A stretch of DNA of 11,586 bases. It comes from CBDCRK01 sp965220955 (GTDB taxonomy: Bacteria; Desulfobacterota; Binatia; Bin18; CBDCRK01). Below the pieces are notes generated by a model. The model worked only from the letters and a program-made list of their open reading frames with translations, ran no database searches and was not told the DNA's origin. How positions within the stretch are numbered: the first letter of the stretch is position 1; every line of letters begins with the position of its first letter. The position numbers and the translations under genes were made by a program. The stretch spans positions 1-11,586 of the forward strand of contig CBDCRK010000025.1 of assembly GCA_965220955.1 (NCBI GenBank). Direction: 5' to 3'. Below are positions 6,869 through 11,586 of the stretch, piece after piece.

Positions 6869-8702
6869 GGGTTTGAACTTCTTCTTGCAGCTGGCGAATC
6901 CGTTCCGGCGTCAGAGCATGCTGTGCCAGCCATAGCTGGTAAGGATCTAATGTCGCAGAACTATCAAGCCGTTCACTAGTTTGCTTGATTACTCCGGCAA
7001 CCCCACCCTCAGTATAAGCCCCCCCCGTGCGCTTAAGCAGGTCATAAAGCCTCCCTCTACGGGTCCCTGGAGGGGCAATAAGATGTTCCCTCATATAGTA
7101 AAACCGCTGGAGGAATCGCCAGCCCACACTGCGGGAGGTTTTGTCCACCCACTCTTGTAATGCCCGAGTCGTTAGCACTTCCTCGCGCAACCTTTGGTCC
7201 AAGCCAACAATGGCCTCTTCCCTGCGGTGCAGCTCTTCTCCCTGCTCAGCAATAACGGTCCCCTGCTTAGCAATAAAGGCATCCCGGGACTCAAGAGCTT
7301 CCTGCTGTTGCCGGATTTCCTGGTCACGGGCAGCCAGGACTGCGCTCTGGCGCAGGACCTCCTGATCACGGGCAGCCAGGAGGGTGTGGAGATAAACTAC
7401 CCGGCGAAGTTCGTTGAGGGAGACAGAAGCCGGCGGTTGGGGAGGAATCCCTACCGCTTCCTTATAGATTGTCTCCAGGGTTTGGGCATGCTCCATCATA
7501 GAAGGGGATGATACGGAAGGCAGCTTCTGCCGCATATCCTTTAACCGGGCCGGTGAATCCAGGATCTCTTGAATTCTGCGGGCCAGGGCCCCCACATCTC
7601 CGGCAGCAAAAGCCAGCCCGGCCTCACCCGCCCGTGTGGCCAGGGCTCCCCGGTCGGAGACTATCACCGGAAGCCCGAGCTGTAGGGCCTCGTCCAAGAC
7701 AAAACCGTAAGACTCGTATGACAGGGAGGGAAAAACGGCTATATCCGCCTCAAGCCGGGCCAGATCCGCTGGTTGATATTCTCCGGCAAAAGTCACAGAC
7801 AGGCCCTCTGCCAGCTTCTCCAGGCGTTGCAAATACTGGGCATCAGGAGCAAGGCCGGCAAGATGAATTTCCACGCTAGATGGCTCTTTAAGCTGCCTTA
7901 CCGCCTCCAGGAGAAGATGGACGCCTTTATGATGCTCCATGTAACCCCAATAAGCCAGACGCAGGGGGCGGTGAGGGAAACGGGGCTGTTGGTCATCCGT
8001 ATGAGGGAAAAGGTGGACAATAGACCCATGGGGGACAACCTGTAGACGGTCAGGAGAAATGCCTATAAGCCTGCTGAGGAATTGCTGGTGAGTCTCTGAG
8101 GGCACCAGAAAACAACGGGCCAGGTGTAGGTCTGCCGTGATCTGCTGCTGACGGAACTCTATGGCTTGCTGTACCTCGGCATCCCCTTGCCAGGGGTACC
8201 TCTCAACACAGCTGTAACATAGGGAGGGTGAAGGAGGCTCCTGGCAAAAATGGCCAAGCCTATGTTGGCGATGAACCCGAGCACAAGAGGTCCACATGTC
8301 ATGAAGGGTGACAACGGCTGGAATGCCCAATTCTGTTGCTAAAGAAACAAGGTTGTTAGTAAGCCGCAGCCAGTGGTGGACATGAATCACATCAGGACAA
8401 ACGGTCTGCAGATGCTGGCGGATAAGCAGCTCGGCCTCCGGGTTATAGGGATCAATCCGCTGTTCGCGCCACACAGGGGAGAGCGGGCTTGTATAGCGAG
8501 TAACACAAATCCCTCCCTCCTCTGTGGTCACAAGGGCTGGCTCTTTAGCCTGCTGGTTACAGCCAGCTAGAACATAGCAACGATGACCCCTATCCTGCAA
8601 GGCGTGGGTGAGTGCCCGGCAGTAAAGCTCTGTACCCCCAATAAACTCGGGAGGAAATCCTTGTAATACTTGGAGGATGCGTAAACCCTGTTTCTCTTCC
8701 AC
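6801..8702 (-). CDS. GT4 glycosyltransferase with coiled coil, N-terminal part of a frameshifted gene
   Basis: This 633-residue frame begins with a GT4 (GT-B) glycosyltransferase: N-terminal PPEFIGGTE at about 17-25, donor-domain opening LRLAYWGYMEHHKG at about 247-260, and E-x7-E at E330/E338 (ESYGFVLDE). A four-cysteine cluster lies at C140, C153, C162 and C165. A coiled coil follows at about 428-525, with five 14-residue repeats. Next comes VGWRFLQRF and APPGTRRGRLYDL, a linker type seen in multi-domain surface-glycan glycosyltransferases. The frame ends in YQLWLAQHALTPE and then PKISLVMPVYNTEED, the first strand of a GT2 domain, before a premature TAA. The intact enzyme would carry GT4, coiled coil, GT2 and GT2, probably adding several sugars in sequence. 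The GTG start has GGAG about 11 bases upstream, a long spacing; no better start is visible. Transcription probably begins at the promoter near 8976-9004. Confidence 0.88.
   Translation of the reverse strand: MEEKQGLRILQVLQGFPPEFIGGTELYCRALTHALQDRGHRCYVLAGCNQQAKEPALVTTEEGGICVTRYTSPLSPVWREQRIDPYNPEAELLIRQHLQTVCPDVIHVHHWLRLTNNLVSLATELGIPAVVTLHDMWTSCARVHRQHRLGHFCQEPPSPSLCYSCVERYPWQGDAEVQQAIEFRQQQITADLHLARCFLVPSETHQQFLSRLIGISPDRLQVVPHGSIVHLFPHTDDQQPRFPHRPLRLAYWGYMEHHKGVHLLLEAVRQLKEPSSVEIHLAGLAPDAQYLQRLEKLAEGLSVTFAGEYQPADLARLEADIAVFPSLSYESYGFVLDEALQLGLPVIVSDRGALATRAGEAGLAFAAGDVGALARRIQEILDSPARLKDMRQKLPSVSSPSMMEHAQTLETIYKEAVGIPPQPPASVSLNELRRVVYLHTLLAARDQEVLRQSAVLAARDQEIRQQQEALESRDAFIAKQGTVIAEQGEELHRREEAIVGLDQRLREEVLTTRALQEWVDKTSRSVGWRFLQRFYYMREHLIAPPGTRRGRLYDLLKRTGGAYTEGGVAGVIKQTSERLDSSATLDPYQLWLAQHALTPERIRQLQEEVQTLAYQPKISLVMPVYNTEEDLVA
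7170..7379 (-). repeat. Five tandem 14-residue heptad-pair repeats within the coiled coil
   Basis: Residues 442-511 of the GT4 frame fall into five consecutive 14-residue units: LAARDQEVLRQSAV, LAARDQEIRQQQEA, LESRDAFIAKQGTV, IAEQGEELHRREEA and IVGLDQRLREEVLT. The first two are still alike in DNA: 21-bp segments at 7361-7381 and 7319-7339 differ at one base and are 42 bp apart. Two heptads per unit fits an extended coiled coil that spaces or dimerises the catalytic domains. The duplication may be recent. Confidence 0.8.
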
Positions 8703-8826
8703 TGCTATGGTTTCTCCGTGGCACGAAAATTCTACAAGAAGAACCGTCCTGTTTCGGTTATAGCGGTTTGCACTTGAGTGGACATCAGAATTTGAGAAAG
8801 GTTGCGCTTTCCTATCACAACAAAGC

Positions 8827-8914
8827 GTAGGGGCGAATCTCGTATTCGCCGATCCGCCCGCGGCCTTGCTCAGTGGGCGATCACGTCGGGCAGGATGCCC
8901 GCGATCGCCCCTAC
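8827..8914. repeat. 88-bp inverted-repeat element (MITE or REP-like)
   Basis: The ends are perfect 10-bp inverted repeats, GTAGGGGCGA at 8827-8836 and TCGCCCCTAC at 8905-8914. Three nested hairpins are visible: GGCGAAT/ATTCGCC (8832-8838 with 8844-8850), GGGCGATC/GATCGCCC (8875-8882 with 8903-8910) and CGGGCA/TGCCCG (8887-8892 with 8896-8901). Elements with GTAGGGGCGA ends are known to me as dispersed, non-coding repeats in many environmental and thermophilic bacteria. No uridine run follows on either strand, so it is not a standard intrinsic terminator. No obvious target duplication flanks it. Confidence 0.75.
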
Positions 8915-8975
8915 AAAACAGGGACCAGGATCATCAACAGACGCCTACCCAAATGAAAGATGCTATAACGCTCTG

Positions 8976-9004
8976 TCTATAATGGCTGCGCGTAAAGAAG
9001 TCAA
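8976..9004 (-). promoter_or_regulatory. Strong sigma70-type promoter for the split glycosyltransferase and genes after it
   Basis: On the minus strand, TTGACT (9004-8999) and TATAGA (8981-8976) are separated by exactly 17 bp. Each hexamer is one base from consensus (TTGACA and TATAAT differ at one and two positions respectively at most). The site starts 14 bp after the stop of the GT2 gene, outside coding sequence, and points towards the gene beginning at 8702. A start of transcription near 8969 would be expected. It would drive the genes from 8702 leftwards independently of the permease promoter. Confidence 0.6.
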
Positions 9005-9017
9005 AGTCTCCACTAGC

Positions 9018-9977
9018 CTATTTTCTTTTCATCCTTTCCTGGAAAGAGAGAAAGGCCGAAAACCTCTTTGGCAGCCGTTCTGCTCGCTCTCCCAACCAAG
9101 TGCCGAAGGCTGCCGCCAGATGCCAGTTTAGGCAGGGTACCGCCCAGTGGAACAGCACGCGATATCTTGTCTGACCAGTTTGCCAACGCCAGAACACCAA
9201 GTCTTCCCGAGCCGTGCGTAGAGCTGCGGAAAGTCTCTCTTTCAGCAGAACTCCAGGCTGCTCCTTTAGGGCCCGAGCATGATCAAAGTGGCGGCCAAAG
9301 TTGGCCCACGGCCCGTAGCCATGGGAGTGATAGACCAGGGAGTCGGCACAATAAGCAGTCTTGTAGCCTGCTTCCAACACCTGTTTTGCCCATAACTGGT
9401 CCTCGGCAAACTCTTTCTCGGGAAGGGGAATCTGTTGCCATACTGTACGGCGCACCACCGAGCTAACGTTAGAGAAAAAATAGTAGGGAGCGGGATTGTG
9501 GGCATACTCCGGGTTGTTGACTATGGTGTTGACCCGTGACTCGGTTCTCCCCGATAGCTCCATCTGCACAATCCGCCGCCACTCCATAGGGTGGCAGTGT
9601 GGCCGGGGAAGATGACGGCTGTAGACCCCGGCAATACTAGTATCCGCCTGCAAGGGGGCAATCAGGCTCTGCAACCACCGGGTATTGGCTGGAGTAGCAT
9701 CCTGGGTGAGAAAAACCAGGGAGTCGCCCTGGGCATGTGAAGCCGCCAGGTTGCGAGTCTTGCCGTGGCCAAACTCCTGAGCAGGGATCTGGATAATTTT
9801 TACCTGGTGGCAGCGTAAGATATGGAGAGTGCTGTCACAAGAGCCCGAGTCCACCGCAATGATCTCATCAAGACGGAAGTTCCCTTGCTGGGCTTTTACG
9901 CTCTCCAGAACCTCCGAGAGATATCTCTCACCGTTCTTGGTCAGTAAGAGAACAGAGACGCTAGCAAGGGCGGCCAT
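9018..9977 (-). CDS. GT2 family glycosyltransferase, rhamnosyltransferase-like
   Basis: This 319-residue GT-A fold enzyme would transfer a nucleotide-activated sugar to a growing glycan at the cytoplasmic face of the membrane. The N-terminus SVSVLLLTKNGERYL is the first nucleotide-binding strand. VDSGSCDST at about 42-50 and FLTQDATP at about 89-96, where QDA stands in the DxD position, are typical of rhamnosyltransferase-like GT2 enzymes. AEDQLWAKQVLEAGY near 191-205 supplies the ED motif with the probable catalytic base, and VYHSHGY follows near 215-221. The length is normal for the family. The gene starts 3 bp after the methyltransferase stop with only a weak AGAG upstream, so translational coupling is likely. 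Rhamnose as donor sugar is a guess from family resemblance. Confidence 0.9.
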   Translation of the reverse strand: MAALASVSVLLLTKNGERYLSEVLESVKAQQGNFRLDEIIAVDSGSCDSTLHILRCHQVKIIQIPAQEFGHGKTRNLAASHAQGDSLVFLTQDATPANTRWLQSLIAPLQADTSIAGVYSRHLPRPHCHPMEWRRIVQMELSGRTESRVNTIVNNPEYAHNPAPYYFFSNVSSVVRRTVWQQIPLPEKEFAEDQLWAKQVLEAGYKTAYCADSLVYHSHGYGPWANFGRHFDHARALKEQPGVLLKERLSAALRTAREDLVFWRWQTGQTRYRVLFHWAVPCLNWHLAAAFGTWLGERAERLPKRFSAFLSFQERMKRK

Positions 9978-9980
9978 ACT

Positions 9981-10727
9981 CTATTGGTCTGTTCCCTGAC
10001 TTGTGGACAGGCGACGTAGCTCGGCCTGCAGCCGCTCAATTTCTTCCTCCTTTTGGAGAAGGCGGTCATAGGCAACATGCAACATCTCCTCGGGATATTT
10101 CTGTAGCTCCTTCTCTGTAAGACTCTCTCCAAGAAGACGAAAAGGGTCAGGACCTATCCGTGGAGAGATTTCCTGAGTTAAGGTGCCCGGAATCTGAGCC
10201 ACTAAGGGATCGAGCCTAAGCAATGCCTCCTCTCCTCCCCCCTTTTTCCCCACCCCGGCCAGGGAGTGAGGAAAGCGGGGATGGCCCTGAAAATAGACGC
10301 GCCGCGGGGAAAAACGACGCAACAGAAGGTCAAATCCCTGCGGGGTAAACCGCCAGTAGTCGGCCGGGTATTCGTGCACCGGGAAGTCCATGCAAGAACT
10401 AATGACCACCACTCCCTCTGACCTGAGTACGCGAAATATCTCGGCCATCGCCTGCAAGGGGTTCTCCACATGCTCAACCGTCTCCAGTATGAGGACAGTC
10501 CCAACAGAGCCATCGGCAAAGGAAAGACCATGAACGTCTTCGATCCTGTCCACTCCTGATCCGTCCCGCACGTCACAGCCGATATAGGGTTTCCCCGGAA
10601 ACAGAGGACGCAGGTCGGCAGCATACCTCTGCCCCTCTACCTGGAGGGAGCCAAGCTCCACAACCGGATCAAGAATATTCAAGGTCTCGGCCACTACCCT
10701 GACAAACTCCCCAATGTTGCCGCGCAT
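9981..10727 (-). CDS. SAM-dependent methyltransferase with C-terminal coiled coil
   Basis: The 248-residue protein is a class I methyltransferase of the Methyltransf_11/23 kind. Motif I is abbreviated, VVELGS at about 22-27, without the usual GxGxG. D52 in IGCDVRDG is the likely ribose-binding acid, GTVLILETVEHVENP at about 76-90 is the motif IV/V region, and ADYWRFTPQGF at about 122-132 is typical of methyltransferases in surface-polysaccharide loci. Residues 221-242 (LLQKEEEIERLQAELRRLS) form a short coiled coil. Position between an exporter permease and a GT2 gene suggests sugar O-methylation or chain-end capping, as WbdD does in ABC-exported O-antigens; that role is inferred. The ATG has AGGA six bases upstream, contributed by the last bases of the repeat unit in the spacer. 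The gene ends 3 bp before the next. Confidence 0.87.
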   Translation of the reverse strand: MRGNIGEFVRVVAETLNILDPVVELGSLQVEGQRYAADLRPLFPGKPYIGCDVRDGSGVDRIEDVHGLSFADGSVGTVLILETVEHVENPLQAMAEIFRVLRSEGVVVISSCMDFPVHEYPADYWRFTPQGFDLLLRRFSPRRVYFQGHPRFPHSLAGVGKKGGGEEALLRLDPLVAQIPGTLTQEISPRIGPDPFRLLGESLTEKELQKYPEEMLHVAYDRLLQKEEEIERLQAELRRLSTSQGTDQ

Positions 10728-10737
10728 CTGTTATCCT

Positions 10738-10791
10738 GTCGCTGAAGCTTCCAAGGTCGCTGAAGCTTCCAAGGTCGCTAAAGCTTCCCAG
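10738..10791. repeat. Three tandem 18-bp repeats in the spacer after the permease gene
   Basis: Units gtcgctgaagcttccaag at 10738-10755 and 10756-10773 are identical; the third, at 10774-10791, differs at two bases. They fill most of the 81-bp gap between the permease stop and the methyltransferase start. In one minus-strand frame each unit would read LGSFSD, and a diverged single copy with that reading lies inside the permease gene. The flanking bases tatcctg and cagtt are shared with that copy as well. Confidence 0.9.
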
Positions 10792-10808
10792 TTTGACTCG
10801 TCTCTGCT

Positions 10809-11586
10809 TTACAAATAATCAGCAAAATAGCCCTTGCACCTCTGGAACACCCACTGTGCCAGGTAGAGCAATACCAGACAGACCGTCAAAGGGTAAAGAA
10901 CCTGAGCCCACTCTATCCTGTCGCTAAAGCTACCCAGTTGGGGGGAAAGAATCAAACCCCGATACAGGTCCAGAATGGCAGTCAGAGGGTTCCAGGAAAG
11001 GAAGGGTCTGAGGCCCTCGGGAACCATGCCAATGGGGTACAGAATGGGCGTAAGGAAAAACCATACGGTAAACCCTGCTCCGGCAAGCTGTGAGACATCG
11101 CGGAGAAAGACGTTTCCGGTAGAGAGGAGCAAGCTCAAGGAGATGGCCAGGATGAGCTGGAGGAGAAAAGGGACCACAAGAAGGCCCAAAGCAAGAAGAG
11201 AGAACCCTCCCTGCCAAACCGCCAGTCCCAGGATAAAGAGCCCAAAACCCACCCCCTGGCTGAGAAAGCTGGAGAGGATTACCGAGATTACCAGCAACTC
11301 TGAAGGAAACTGCACCCTCTTTACCAGGTGCGCGTTATCCACAATGACGGCAACCGACCGCAAGCAGGCCTCCTGAAAAGCCAGCCAGGGCCACAGGCCG
11401 CAAAAGACATAGGGGATAAAGTCCACCCCCTCGGCCGTCAACAAACGCACACGGTAAATGTAGGAAAAGACAAAAGTATAGAGGGCAAGGAGAATAATAG
11501 GATGGATAAGGCTCCAGAGAGCACCTATACTCGTACCGGCAAAGCGGGCAGTCAGGTCTCTCATCACCATCTGTTTGAGCAGGTGA
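10809..11586 (-). CDS. wzm: ABC-2 type polysaccharide export permease, 5' end beyond the window
   Basis: This integral membrane protein is the permease half of an ABC-2 exporter of the Wzm/KpsM/TagG kind, which moves lipid-linked polysaccharide across the inner membrane when paired with an ATPase (Wzt-like). The start RDLTARFAGTSIGALWSLIHP is the family's amphipathic interface helix leading into the first membrane segment. About six hydrophobic segments follow, with FPSELLVIS, the NVFLRDV loop, LTPILYPIGMVPE and the ending GYFADYL all typical of the family. An ATG lies at 11570, but the frame stays open to the window edge and adds HLLKQ. Relatives usually have ten or more residues before the RDL motif, so the true start probably lies outside. 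No ATPase gene follows, so it is presumably encoded upstream. Residues 211-219 come from a dispersed repeat. Confidence 0.92.
   Translation of the reverse strand, partial: HLLKQMVMRDLTARFAGTSIGALWSLIHPIILLALYTFVFSYIYRVRLLTAEGVDFIPYVFCGLWPWLAFQEACLRSVAVIVDNAHLVKRVQFPSELLVISVILSSFLSQGVGFGLFILGLAVWQGGFSLLALGLLVVPFLLQLILAISLSLLLSTGNVFLRDVSQLAGAGFTVWFFLTPILYPIGMVPEGLRPFLSWNPLTAILDLYRGLILSPQLGSFSDRIEWAQVLYPLTVCLVLLYLAQWVFQRCKGYFADYL
10914..10940 (-). repeat. Single copy of the spacer repeat within the permease coding sequence
   Basis: This 27-bp stretch matches the outer parts of the spacer array (10732-10737 joined to 10774-10794) with about two differences, as if two 18-bp units had been removed. 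In the permease frame it encodes QLGSFSDRI at residues 211-219. That places it in the loop between the last two predicted membrane segments, where related permeases are usually shorter as far as I recall. It looks like an in-frame dispersed repeat tolerated in an exposed loop. Confidence 0.7.

Larger units (their letters stand above)
8703..9017 (-). other. Spacer and probable long leader between glycosyltransferase genes
   Basis: This 315-bp stretch separates the GT2 stop from the GTG of the split glycosyltransferase. It holds a promoter (8976-9004), an 88-bp inverted-repeat element (8827-8914) and otherwise no supported gene. An open plus-strand frame crossing it at 8802-9131 overlaps the GT2 gene and looks spurious. 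If the promoter is used, the messenger would carry a leader of about 265 bases containing the hairpin element. Confidence 0.6.

Noticed and set aside
8827..8914. Intrinsic transcription terminator after the GT2 gene
   Set aside because: The hairpins are strong, but no uridine tract follows on either strand, and a promoter lies upstream of the element in the same direction.
8802..9131. A 109-codon plus-strand frame covering the repeat element
   Set aside because: It runs through the inverted repeat and into the antisense of the GT2 C-terminus. The product is arginine-rich, as expected from translating a GC-rich palindrome.

Overview
The window is one stretch of a bacterial cell-surface polysaccharide (O-antigen or capsule type) gene cluster. 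Every convincing gene lies on the minus strand, so transcription runs from high to low coordinates. The species cannot be named from the sequence. GC content looks mid-range, and the GT4-methyltransferase gene (3239-5260) is visibly more AT-rich than the glycosyltransferase genes to its right. Multi-domain glycosyltransferases, an ABC-2 exporter and dispersed GTAGGGGCGA-type inverted repeats are common in environmental lineages such as Chloroflexota, Desulfobacterota and deep Firmicutes. That placement is a guess.

Layout in reading order, right to left. (1) 11586-10809: an ABC-2 polysaccharide/polyol exporter permease (Wzm type), cut at its 5' end by the window edge. (2) 10808-10728: a short spacer built largely from an 18-bp tandem repeat, a single copy of which also sits in frame inside the permease gene. 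(3) 10727-9981: a SAM methyltransferase with a C-terminal coiled coil, followed after 3 bp by (4) a GT2 rhamnosyltransferase-like gene (9977-9018). (5) 9017-8703: a 315-bp spacer with a strong sigma70-type promoter and an 88-bp inverted-repeat element. (6) 8702-5270: what was once a single gene of about 1143 codons (GT4, coiled coil, GT2, GT2), now split by a one-base frameshift near 6812. (7) 5260-3239: a GT4 glycosyltransferase fused to a methyltransferase. (8) 3143-2097 and 2073-1579: two secreted proteins of unknown function. (9) 1539-100: a methyltransferase whose N-terminal half carries a kinase-like D-x4-N-x11-D signature. (10) The extreme left edge may hold the start of another gene.

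Reading the genes together: the glycosyltransferases would build a glycan on a lipid carrier in the cytoplasm, the methyltransferases would methylate sugars or cap the chain, and the permease, with an ATPase encoded outside the window, would export it. The candidate kinase-like/methyltransferase protein and the coiled-coil methyltransferase recall the WbdD logic of chain-end capping and length control in ABC-exported O-antigens. This is an inference from architecture. The most noteworthy observations are the frameshift, the repeat shared between spacer and permease coding sequence, the kinase-like signature, and the promoter followed by a repeat-containing leader.
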